DNA of 64,000 nucleotides from an uncultured Oscillospiraceae bacterium (lineage in GTDB: Bacteria; Bacillota; Clostridia; Oscillospirales; Oscillospiraceae). Below, piece after piece: positions 43,894 to 51,616 of the stretch. Under the pieces are notes generated by a model. The model saw only the letters and a program-made list of their open reading frames with translations, had not been told where the DNA came from and ran no database searches. How positions within the stretch are numbered: the first letter of the stretch is position 1; each line of letters starts with the position of its first letter. The stretch lies in assembly GCA_934573735.1 (NCBI GenBank), contig CAKTMC010000007.1:39379-103378 (forward strand), in the 5' to 3' direction. The position numbers and the translations under genes were made by a program.

Positions 43894-44241
43894 ATTAAAG
43901 AAGTAAAAATCCCGAAAGAGATACGGCAGTACAAGGAGAGCATTTTCTTTGGTCTGTCTGCCCGTCAATTTTTCTGCGCGATATTTGCCGTCGGCATTGC
44001 CGCAGGCGCGTATCTGCTTCTGGGTGATGTGATCATCAAGGAAACTGCAAGCTGGCTCTGTATCGTCCTGGCTGCGCCCGCTGCCATGGCGGGCTTTTTC
44101 AATTACAACGGCATGAACTTTGAGCAATTCCTTTGGGCGGTCATCAAGACCGAGTTCCTGTTTGCCGGAGATCGCAAGTACATCGGAGAAAACCTCTGCT
44201 ATAACAGCTTCAACAGAAAGGGGCGTGGAGACTTTGATTAA
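43894..44241 (+). CDS. PrgI-family conjugation membrane protein, apparent AUU start
   Basis: A protein of about 115 residues starting (M)KEVKIPKEIRQYKESIFFGLSARQFF, the normal N-terminus of the PrgI family. Two membrane helices follow, then GMNFEQFLWAVIKTEFLF. PrgI-like proteins take the VirB3 place next to VirB4. The open frame runs upstream to 43462 but through palindrome copy 4 and antisense sequence. GGAGGT (43881-43886) is 7 nt before ATT 43894, which is exactly where homologues have their methionine. A TTG at 43879 is in frame but overlaps the ribosome-binding site. The stop overlaps the start of virB4. Confidence 0.82.
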   Translation: MKEVKIPKEIRQYKESIFFGLSARQFFCAIFAVGIAAGAYLLLGDVIIKETASWLCIVLAAPAAMAGFFNYNGMNFEQFLWAVIKTEFLFAGDRKYIGENLCYNSFNRKGRGDFD

Positions 44242-46552
44242 AACCCTTGCAGCCGCCAACAAGAGCGAGCGCGTGAAAGTGAAGGTGCCGCGCTCTGTCC
44301 AGCAGAGCATCCCGATCAAGCGCATCTACACCAACGGCATTTGGGAGGTCGGCAACAAGCACTCCCGCAGCTGGAAACTCACTGATGTAAACTACATTGC
44401 CGCCTCGCAGGAGACGCGGGAGAGCATTTTCAGCGCCTACTGTGGGGCGCTTAATTCGATGCCTACCGACGCCACCGCCAAGATCACCATCGTCAACCAT
44501 CGGCTCAACCCTGCGGAGTTTGAGCGCCGTATCCTTTTCCCATACAAGGATGACTGGCTCGACCACTACCGGGAGGAAGCCAATAGCATTATGAAAGGCC
44601 GGGCGGCACAGAGCAATAATCTTGTCCAGGAGCGCTTTGTAACGCTCTCCATTCCCAAAAGAAAGATCGAGGAAAGCAAAACCTATTTCCGCCGCGCCGG
44701 AGCAAATCTGCAAAAGACCTTTGCCCGCCTGGACTCGGGTATCACCCCTGCCAGAAACTATGACCGGCTCCGTGTGCTGCACGACTTCTTCCGTCCCGGC
44801 TATGAGCAGTATTTCGACTATGACGACTATCTCTTTATGAGAACGGGTAAGGACTTCCGCGATCTCATTTGCCCGGACAGCATCAGCTTCAAGCGCAATC
44901 ACTTTGAGTTTGGGGACAAGTTTGGGCGCGTCCTGTTTCTGCGCACCTATGCGTCCTTCCTGACAGACGACCTCATTTCTGATCTGACCGAGTATGCCCG
45001 CAATCTAATTCTGTCCATCGACATGATCCCGGTGCCTACCGATGAAGCGGTCAAGGAAGTTGAATCCATCATCCTCGGCGTGGAGACAGACATTACCCGC
45101 TGGCAACAGCGACAGAACAGCAAGAACAATTTTACCGCCGAAGTCCACCGCACAATGGAGCAGAAGCGGGAAAACAGCCGAGGCTTCATGGACGATCTGA
45201 CGCAGAATGACCAGCGCATGATCTTCTCCCTCATTACCATTGTCCACACCGCCGACAGTATGGAGGATCTGGACGCCGACACGGAAAGTCTGATCGCCAT
45301 CGGAAAGGAGCATCTTTGCGATATATCCCCGGCGCGTTTCCAGCAGGAGGACGGCTTGAACACGGCTTTGCCCTACGGCCTGCGCCGCATCCACGCGCTT
45401 AACACTCTCACCACGGAGAGCTGCGCCGTGGCGATCCCGTTCCGGGCGCAGGAGATCCAAGACCCCAGCGGCTTGTCCTACGGAATCAACGAGGTCAGCA
45501 AGAATCCCATTGTCTGTGACCGCAAGCTGCTTTCCTCTCCCCATGCTTTTTATCTCGGTATTTCCGGCTCCGGCAAGTCCATGGGTATGAAGTCCACCAT
45601 TATGAATGTCGCCCTAGGCACCGACGACGATATTATTATCGTGGACGCCGAGCGCGAGTACGGCACCCTGGCCCGCGCCTTCGGCGGCGAGGTCGTGGAG
45701 ATCAGCCCGAACAGCAATCACCATCTGAATCCGCTGGAAATTCCCGCCGGATACGAGGATGAAAACCCCGTGGCTCAGAAGTCCGAGCTGATCATGAGTA
45801 TTCTGGAACAGCAGATGGGAACCAGCTCGATCAGCGGCAGCTACAAGTCCATCATTGACCGCTGTACAGCAAACATCTACAAGCCCTATCTGCGAGGAAA
45901 AGCCCCCGCGCCGCTCCTGTCCGACTGGCGCAACGAGGTCATGCGTCAACCGGAGCCGGAGGCCCGGGAGCTGGCCTTGACTGCCGAACTGATCACCGAG
46001 GGCAGCTTGAATGTATTTGCCCACGCCTCGGACGTGGATATGGGCAACCGGATCATCGTTCTTGACCTCTACGAAATGGGCGACTCTCTGCGCAAGACGG
46101 CGCTTGTGGTCACGCTGGAGGCCATTCAAAACCGTGTCATGGAAAACCGGAAGCGGGGCAAGTTTACCTGGGTATTCATCGACGAGGTGTATCTGTACTT
46201 CAAGTACCATTACTCCGCCGAAGTTTTGTACAAGGCATGGAAGCGTTTTCGTAAATACGGCGGTATTCTGACCGCTGCCACGCAGAACGTGGAGGAATGT
46301 CTGACCTCTGATACGGCGCGACTCATGTTCGCAAACAGCGAGTTTCTCATGCTGTTCAACCAGGCGGCCACCGACCGGGCCGAGCTTTCTGCTCTGCTGC
46401 ATATCTCTGACACGCAAATGGGCTATGTGACGGACGTGGAGCCGGGACACGGCCTGATGCGTGTGTCCGGCGCGGTAATTCCGTTTGACTGCACGATTCC
46501 GCAGGATACGGAGCTTTACAGGCTCATGAATACCACGCCGGGTCGGGGCTGA
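44237..46552 (+). CDS. VirB4-type conjugation ATPase, apparent AUU start
   Basis: A 771-residue ATPase with Walker A GISGSGKS at about residues 441-448, IIIVDAEREYG, Walker B FTWVFIDEVYLYF and the downstream ATQNVEE motif. It energises assembly of the transfer channel. The upstream open frame belongs to prgI sequence. GGAG (44227-44230) is 6 nt before an ATT at 44237 encoding (M)KTLAAANKSERVKVKVPRSV, the expected N-terminus. A TTG one codon earlier is only 3 nt from the GGAG. It overlaps prgI by 5 bp. Confidence 0.9.
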   Translation: MKTLAAANKSERVKVKVPRSVQQSIPIKRIYTNGIWEVGNKHSRSWKLTDVNYIAASQETRESIFSAYCGALNSMPTDATAKITIVNHRLNPAEFERRILFPYKDDWLDHYREEANSIMKGRAAQSNNLVQERFVTLSIPKRKIEESKTYFRRAGANLQKTFARLDSGITPARNYDRLRVLHDFFRPGYEQYFDYDDYLFMRTGKDFRDLICPDSISFKRNHFEFGDKFGRVLFLRTYASFLTDDLISDLTEYARNLILSIDMIPVPTDEAVKEVESIILGVETDITRWQQRQNSKNNFTAEVHRTMEQKRENSRGFMDDLTQNDQRMIFSLITIVHTADSMEDLDADTESLIAIGKEHLCDISPARFQQEDGLNTALPYGLRRIHALNTLTTESCAVAIPFRAQEIQDPSGLSYGINEVSKNPIVCDRKLLSSPHAFYLGISGSGKSMGMKSTIMNVALGTDDDIIIVDAEREYGTLARAFGGEVVEISPNSNHHLNPLEIPAGYEDENPVAQKSELIMSILEQQMGTSSISGSYKSIIDRCTANIYKPYLRGKAPAPLLSDWRNEVMRQPEPEARELALTAELITEGSLNVFAHASDVDMGNRIIVLDLYEMGDSLRKTALVVTLEAIQNRVMENRKRGKFTWVFIDEVYLYFKYHYSAEVLYKAWKRFRKYGGILTAATQNVEECLTSDTARLMFANSEFLMLFNQAATDRAELSALLHISDTQMGYVTDVEPGHGLMRVSGAVIPFDCTIPQDTELYRLMNTTPGRG

Positions 46553-46553
46553 T

Positions 46554-48401
46554 ATGGAGCGCAGCAAAGCAAAAGAGACCGGGCGCAGGAAGGTTATACG
46601 GGAGAAAGCCAACGCTCTGAAAGAGAAGCCTCCCCGGAAAGCCCCGGCCTGTACGGTCATGAAGCAGGCTGGGCGATACCGGGCGATCGAGACAGCCAAG
46701 AAGCAGCTAGTCGAAGCTCGACAGGCCGTCTCCCCCGATCAGGAACAGCAGCACTATACCGCTGTGGACAAGGTGGAAGCCTATTCCGCCAACGCCGCCC
46801 ATGAGTTACTGCAATCCCTTCCTGCTACACCAAAGAGCAAGCAGCGATCAGATAATCCGTTTCACGATGAAACGGACTCTGGAACAGCGCATAAGAATAA
46901 CAAGCCCGCGCCAAAAGATCGTATGCGCCGGGAGGCGGTCAAGGAGTTCAAGCAGCGCAGAACAGAGGAGCAGCAAAATGCGTATCACGGTGAAACGCAT
47001 TTTGAGCTGCCCCTGGAACAGCGAGAAGCTATAAACCTCGCCGTCTCAGAAAAAGCAGACTGCATAGCAAAGCGCCGAGGCATCAACGCCACGGCGCAAA
47101 AGAATACCACGGGGTACAGAAGTTCAAACGAAAAGGCTTCGCCCTCCGTTCAGACTGCGGGGCAGCGTCAGATGGCGCTGCCCCGTAACACTTCCTCGGC
47201 CTCCACTTCAAAGGCGCAGCTCGTCAAGGAGCAAGGCCGCAGGTATGCTCGCAACCAGGCAATCCAAGAGATCAAAACCAATACGGCGAAAAGCCTGTCC
47301 GAGAAAGCGGCAAAGGCAAGCGGTGGGGTATTCAAAAAGCTTGGCGCAGCGGTCACAAAGGCCGTCACGCCCAGCCGGGAAACCCTATTATACGCAGCAG
47401 GGGCTCTGGTGTTGATCCTTATTCCCTTTGTTGTGATTATGGGCGTCGCCTCCATGTTGACGAGCAGCGGCGAGAGTCGCAGTGCCTATATCCCTGTCAG
47501 CGCAGAGGTGGAGGCGTACCGCCCACTTATCCGGCTCTACGCCGCCCAGCACGGCATCCCGGAATACGAGGACTTGATCGCCGCGGTCATGATGCAGGAG
47601 AGCGGCGGGCAAGGCACCGATCCCATGCAATGCTCCGAGTGCGGCTTCAACACCCGATACCCGCATTATCCCAATGGAATCACCGATCCCGAATACTCCA
47701 TTGATGTTGGCAGCCAAAACCTTGCGGATTGCCTGCAATTATCCAATGTGCAAAGCCCCATAGACCTTGACCACATCTCTCTTGCTCTGCAGGGCTACAA
47801 CTACGGCAGCGGTTACATAGGTTGGGCGCTGACCAACTATGGCGGCTATTCCGAGCTGAACGCCATCGAGTTCTCCGACATGATGGCTGCCCGCAGCGGC
47901 TCCTCCGGCTATGGGGACAAAGCCTATGTGTCTCATGTTCTCCGCTACTATCCCATCGGGCGATCCTTCATGGGCGAGGGCAACGCCGCTATGGTCGCCG
48001 TAGCACAATCTCAGATCGGCAACATTGGAGGTGAGCCTTATTGGAGTTGGTGGGGCTTGGACTACCGTGTGGAGTGGTGCGCGATCTTCGTGAGCTGGTG
48101 CGCCGATCAATGCGGTTATCTGGACGCCGGAGTGTTGCCAAAGATGGAAGGTGCGCATCCCTATGTGGACTGGTTTATAGAGCGCGGCCAATGGCAAGGC
48201 CGGGACTACGAACCAAGCCCCGGCGATATTATCTTTTTCGACTGGGAGAGCGACGGCCTGGCCGATCACGTCGGGATCGTGGAGAAGGTGGAAAACGGCC
48301 TAATCTATACCGTAGAAGGCAACACCGGCGATGTATGTGCGGAGCGGCGCTATACGCTGGGTTCAGCTCCTGTGTACGGCTTCGGCCTGCCTTTGTATTA
48401 A
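46554..48401 (+). CDS. Bifunctional lysozyme-like/CHAP peptidoglycan hydrolase of the conjugation apparatus
   Basis: The 615-residue protein has a basic, disordered N-terminal 275 residues, one membrane helix (about 279-302), a lysozyme-like transglycosylase domain (YAAQHGIPEYEDLIAAVMMQESGG, with the catalytic glutamate in MQESGG), and a C-terminal CHAP/NlpC-type domain (EWCAIFVSWCADQCGY, then GDIIFFDW, DHVGIVE). It corresponds to the VirB1-like wall hydrolase of Tn916/Tn1549 elements and opens the wall for the channel. Two copies of the element palindrome lie inside the disordered part and are translated as NPFHDETD and NAYHGETH. Confidence 0.92.
   Translation: MERSKAKETGRRKVIREKANALKEKPPRKAPACTVMKQAGRYRAIETAKKQLVEARQAVSPDQEQQHYTAVDKVEAYSANAAHELLQSLPATPKSKQRSDNPFHDETDSGTAHKNNKPAPKDRMRREAVKEFKQRRTEEQQNAYHGETHFELPLEQREAINLAVSEKADCIAKRRGINATAQKNTTGYRSSNEKASPSVQTAGQRQMALPRNTSSASTSKAQLVKEQGRRYARNQAIQEIKTNTAKSLSEKAAKASGGVFKKLGAAVTKAVTPSRETLLYAAGALVLILIPFVVIMGVASMLTSSGESRSAYIPVSAEVEAYRPLIRLYAAQHGIPEYEDLIAAVMMQESGGQGTDPMQCSECGFNTRYPHYPNGITDPEYSIDVGSQNLADCLQLSNVQSPIDLDHISLALQGYNYGSGYIGWALTNYGGYSELNAIEFSDMMAARSGSSGYGDKAYVSHVLRYYPIGRSFMGEGNAAMVAVAQSQIGNIGGEPYWSWWGLDYRVEWCAIFVSWCADQCGYLDAGVLPKMEGAHPYVDWFIERGQWQGRDYEPSPGDIIFFDWESDGLADHVGIVEKVENGLIYTVEGNTGDVCAERRYTLGSAPVYGFGLPLY
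46858..46874. repeat. Element palindrome copy 5, inside the CHAP gene
   Basis: CGTTTCACGATGAAACG, translated in frame as part of NPFHDETD in the disordered region. Confidence 0.85.
46981..46997. repeat. Element palindrome copy 6, inside the CHAP gene
   Basis: CGTATCACGGTGAAACG (one mismatch), flanked by AATG and CATT, translated in the same frame as copy 5 (NAYHGETH). Confidence 0.8.
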
Positions 48402-48403
48402 TA

Positions 48404-48433
48404 TAAGCCGCGACTCATTTGAGCCGCGGCTTA
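48404..48433. terminator. Bidirectional terminator hairpin
   Basis: TAAGCCGCG pairs with CGCGGCTTA, with an inner CTCA/TGAG pair, between two convergent genes. Confidence 0.8.
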
Positions 48434-48443
48434 ACTTCTTGAA

Positions 48444-48824
48444 CTATTGATCTATATCTGCGTATACGACGGAACTGTCGTTCTCATCTGGGGAAATGTA
48501 ATCATAGTACACTCCAGTTTTGTTTCCGTTGCCGGGAATGTATCTTATCTTAATTAAGTCTTCATCATCGAGCACTTCCGCTTTCCGCTTGGTTTTCTCC
48601 AGGTCATAAACTTGTGCACATTTGATATTTCGCCTTATTGGAAACCGAAGTTCTGTCCCAAAAAGGTCAACTGTAGCAGAGCAGAGATACCAAAGAGTAT
48701 AACTTGCATCCGTTAGTTCGGAGACACGTTGCTTTGTAAGACTAGTAACTATAAATTCAAAATCCATGTTTGTCCAACTACCTTCATACTTGCCAGTTTC
48801 AAGCAGCATGTAAAGGTGTTCCAC
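48444..48824 (-). CDS. Hypothetical protein
   Basis: Up to 126 residues from a GTG at 48824, with an alternative ATG at about 48767 giving about 107 residues. No start has a convincing ribosome-binding site. The sequence is mixed alpha/beta and acidic at the end (SPDENDSSVVYADIDQ), without membrane segments. I do not recognise it. Its 5' end overlaps the 3' end of the next upstream gene by 26 bp in another frame, so the two could be pieces of one gene split by a frameshift. It is in the cargo part of the element, on the opposite strand to transfer genes. Confidence 0.5.
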   Translation of the reverse strand: MEHLYMLLETGKYEGSWTNMDFEFIVTSLTKQRVSELTDASYTLWYLCSATVDLFGTELRFPIRRNIKCAQVYDLEKTKRKAEVLDDEDLIKIRYIPGNGNKTGVYYDYISPDENDSSVVYADIDQ

Positions 48825-49110
48825 AATATGAAGTTGCTTTGCTTAGTATCGTCTGCCTCGCTCTTGCGCGTTCTTCGGACTCTCCAAAAAGGCGAACCTT
48901 AACATCTTCGATCAGTTCTTCTTGGATATAGCTTGCAAGCCTCTCAAAGTCAAGCTCTTCTTCTCTTGTGCAGACTTCGTTAATTCTTTTCTGTCTTGCT
49001 AAATAGTCCCTTAGCCGGTCGCGGGCAGCAGACTCCATAGCGGAATCCTTTATACGATCTCTAACTACGTCTAATCCAATGTTACTAAGGTAGTCAACAA
49101 CAATCCCCAT
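48799..49110 (-). CDS. Hypothetical helical protein, possibly an N-terminal domain fragment
   Basis: 103 residues from the ATG at 49110, preceded by AGAGGA. It is almost entirely helical and charged (RDRIKDSAMESAARDRLRDY, then FERLASYIQEELIEDVKVRLFG). The last part (ESEERARARQTILSKATSY) resembles, from memory only, N-terminal adaptor regions of large bacterial NACHT/STAND-type proteins. No NTPase domain follows here, so it would be a truncated remnant. Together with the downstream overlapping gene it forms an isolated minus-strand unit. Confidence 0.5.
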   Translation of the reverse strand: MGIVVDYLSNIGLDVVRDRIKDSAMESAARDRLRDYLARQKRINEVCTREEELDFERLASYIQEELIEDVKVRLFGESEERARARQTILSKATSYCGTPLHAA

Positions 49111-49414
49111 GCTGCATCCTCTTTTCGTCAAAATACTGACTCAAGGATATCACATTTTAAGCTGTTTCTCAACAGTTCAATGCTCCAAGCTATGTGGTGT
49201 GAATTGTTCAGCGTACCAATGGTCACTTAATCCGTTTCACGGTGAAATGGATTATCTGTGCATAGCTATCATTTGCATTCTCCTCGCCAGCTGTTATAAT
49301 TTGCGATAGAAAACATGCTGTTGCTTCAGGCGAAAAAGAATTATCTATTTTGCGACCAACCACGACAATTTTTGTAATATATTTATGAGAGCTCTTACAC
49401 GAAGGAGGATCAGT
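49111..49414. other. Intergenic region before the sigma-factor gene
   Basis: About 300 bases between divergent units. Palindrome copy 7 is in the middle. The part next to the sigma gene should hold its promoter, but I cannot assign boxes with confidence. No gene is seen. Confidence 0.5.
49233..49249. repeat. Element palindrome copy 7 (one mismatch)
   Basis: CGTTTCACGGTGAAATG with flanks TAATC and GATTA that extend the pairing to 13 bp per arm with a single mismatch. Confidence 0.8.
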
Positions 49415-49972
49415 ATGGAAGACGCAGCGATTGTTGATCTATACTGGCAGCGTTCCGATCAGGCCATATCGGAAACGGATCGTAAGTATGGCAGGTATTG
49501 TCATACCATCGCGTACAATATTTGCGCGAGCAATGAAGATGCGGAGGAGTGTGTGAATGATACATGGTTTAGTGCTTGGAACTTGATGCCCGATAAGAGG
49601 CCTTCCGTTCTTTCAACCTTTTTGGGGTATATTACTCGCAATTTTGCCCTTAATCGGTATAAAGCAAGAACCAGTAAAAAGCGCGGCGGCGGTGAAACGC
49701 CCCTTGCCTTGAGTGAATTGGAAGAGTGCATCCCAACAGTAATCGACATAGAGCAGTTTTATGAAGAAAAGGAACTGGAGGCTGCGATTGATGCGTTTGT
49801 CAGCACATTACCCGAAACGGATCGTAGACTATTTATTGCCCGCTACTGGTTCCTGGAGTCTATTGCAGAAATATCAAAAAAGCTCGGCTATAGCCAGAGC
49901 AAGGTGAAATCGTCCTTATATCGGTCTAGAGGCAAGCTGCGTGCATACTTACAGGAGGAAGGCTTATGTTAG
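49415..49972 (+). CDS. ECF-like RNA polymerase sigma factor
   Basis: The 185-residue protein has a region-2 domain (residues about 10-80; DRKYGRYCHTIAYNICASNEDAEECVNDTWFSAW) and a region-4 helix-turn-helix (LPETDRRLFIARYWFLESIAEISKKLGYSQSKVKSSLYRSRGKL). AAGGAGG is placed 4 nt before the ATG at 49415; a 10-codon extension upstream has no support. It overlaps the next gene by 7 bp, the normal arrangement for a sigma/anti-sigma pair. Its targets probably include its own operon. Confidence 0.92.
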   Translation: MEDAAIVDLYWQRSDQAISETDRKYGRYCHTIAYNICASNEDAEECVNDTWFSAWNLMPDKRPSVLSTFLGYITRNFALNRYKARTSKKRGGGETPLALSELEECIPTVIDIEQFYEEKELEAAIDAFVSTLPETDRRLFIARYWFLESIAEISKKLGYSQSKVKSSLYRSRGKLRAYLQEEGLC

Positions 49973-51603
49973 ATACTTTTGCCTTACTAAGTGCCATGTG
50001 TGGTATTCGAGATGAGTATGTCATAGATGCGGCAAAGGCGCTTGGTTATACCGATACTGTGGAGCGCTCGAAAACCCGACACTTCAACCGGAAACTATGG
50101 AGCACATTGCTTGTAGCAGCTATTGTTATTTCCCTCTTCACTATGACCGCCTATGCCATGGGATGGTTCGGCCTGCGGGAACGCATGATTGAATCCGTCC
50201 CTGAATCGAAACCCGCTGTTACAGAAAGCGGTTCAACCGAGACTGCTGCTCCTGTACCTACAGCCGAGCCGAAGCGCTGGGTCTCGCTCAATGGCTACGC
50301 GGAATCCCCGGAATACTTGGCCAACGCCGAATGGCTGCGCTTCCGGGAGGAATATCTGGCTTCCCATACCATCACCAACGACAATTCGTGGATGAACGGG
50401 TTAGATGAGGAGACGGTCAACACATGCCACTATTACGGTGTCTATGATCGGAACATGCTGGATGAGCTGAATGCTCTGGCAGAGCAGTACGGCCTGCGCC
50501 TGCATACGCATCAGGTAACGCCTCTCACCTTAGAGGATTTTTACTGTGCAGCGGGAACAGGAGCATTTCTGACCGAGGGCGACGGCGGCGGCTATATCTA
50601 TGAGGACGGCTCTTTTAAGACGGAAACTTGGGGCGAACTGGGCAAATACAACCTTTCCATTCTCAAAAACCTTTCTGGAAAGATTTTGCCACTTTCCAGC
50701 GGCATGGACAAGCCTGAGAATTATCAGGAGTGGGAGTATACCAACATCCACAGGGACACAGTACTAATGACCTTCAATGAACACCGCGAGGACATTAGCG
50801 AGAGCATTGCTGACCTACGCATTTTCTTTGACATGGACGGCGTTTTTATCATGGCTCATGCCATTTTTTACGGAGATGAACCCGTTAGCCGGGCAGACTG
50901 CGAAGCGCTTGCAGACAAGATCATTTTCCATGAGTTGCTGAAGACCGAAGTAAACATTGCATCTGTACAGCATGGTCCGACGATCTGCACCGACCCGGGA
51001 GAGGCGGCGACGCTGGCAGACTTCCTATCTTCTCCGGAGGGGCAAGCGGCCAACGAGTACGTACGCCTTCAGGGAGAGTTGCGCGGAACAGTCGAAGGCA
51101 ATCAACGGCTGATAGAGCTACAGCCGACAGTGGCTGAAAAATACGGCCTGACGTACACCCAAACGCACAGTCTGGTCTATTCGCAGGAAAACATCGACTC
51201 CGGGATGTATGACGATATAGATGTCGACCTCATTTCTCAGGAATCCTTTGCCGCGCTGGGTTATGACAAGCAAATATGTGAGCAGTTTTACGAGGGCTTT
51301 GATTGCTACAACAATGGCCTGATCTGCGGTGCCACCGGCATGGAATGGCGCTATATTCCAAATGGGGCCTTTTGCCCCTTCCTGACAGCGCCGATCGCCG
51401 CCGATTACTCGCAACAGTGGTTTTATCGCACAAACTGCGGCGCTGTGGTGCTGATTGCCGCCGATCTTCCCGAAACAGAACGCACGCATGTGATCATCTA
51501 TCGCACAGGAAAGGGCTGGCTGATCGGACAGGGCGGCTTGGTTCACAGTGCCTACGAGCTGGAATACTACGCTGACACGCTGGACTATACAGTGTTCCCG
51601 TAA
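49966..51603 (+). CDS. Membrane-anchored anti-sigma-like protein with large extracellular domain
   Basis: A 545-residue protein with a cytoplasmic N-terminus of about 43 residues (LLSAMCGIRDEYVIDAAKALGY), a single membrane helix (residues about 45-64), a Pro/Thr/Glu-rich linker, and an extracellular part of about 450 residues that I cannot assign. Coupling to the sigma gene and this topology are typical of anti-sigma factors. The large outer domain would be the sensor. A direct demonstration of sigma binding is not possible from sequence. Confidence 0.7.
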   Translation: MLDTFALLSAMCGIRDEYVIDAAKALGYTDTVERSKTRHFNRKLWSTLLVAAIVISLFTMTAYAMGWFGLRERMIESVPESKPAVTESGSTETAAPVPTAEPKRWVSLNGYAESPEYLANAEWLRFREEYLASHTITNDNSWMNGLDEETVNTCHYYGVYDRNMLDELNALAEQYGLRLHTHQVTPLTLEDFYCAAGTGAFLTEGDGGGYIYEDGSFKTETWGELGKYNLSILKNLSGKILPLSSGMDKPENYQEWEYTNIHRDTVLMTFNEHREDISESIADLRIFFDMDGVFIMAHAIFYGDEPVSRADCEALADKIIFHELLKTEVNIASVQHGPTICTDPGEAATLADFLSSPEGQAANEYVRLQGELRGTVEGNQRLIELQPTVAEKYGLTYTQTHSLVYSQENIDSGMYDDIDVDLISQESFAALGYDKQICEQFYEGFDCYNNGLICGATGMEWRYIPNGAFCPFLTAPIAADYSQQWFYRTNCGAVVLIAADLPETERTHVIIYRTGKGWLIGQGGLVHSAYELEYYADTLDYTVFP

Positions 51604-51616
51604 GAAAGGATTTGAC

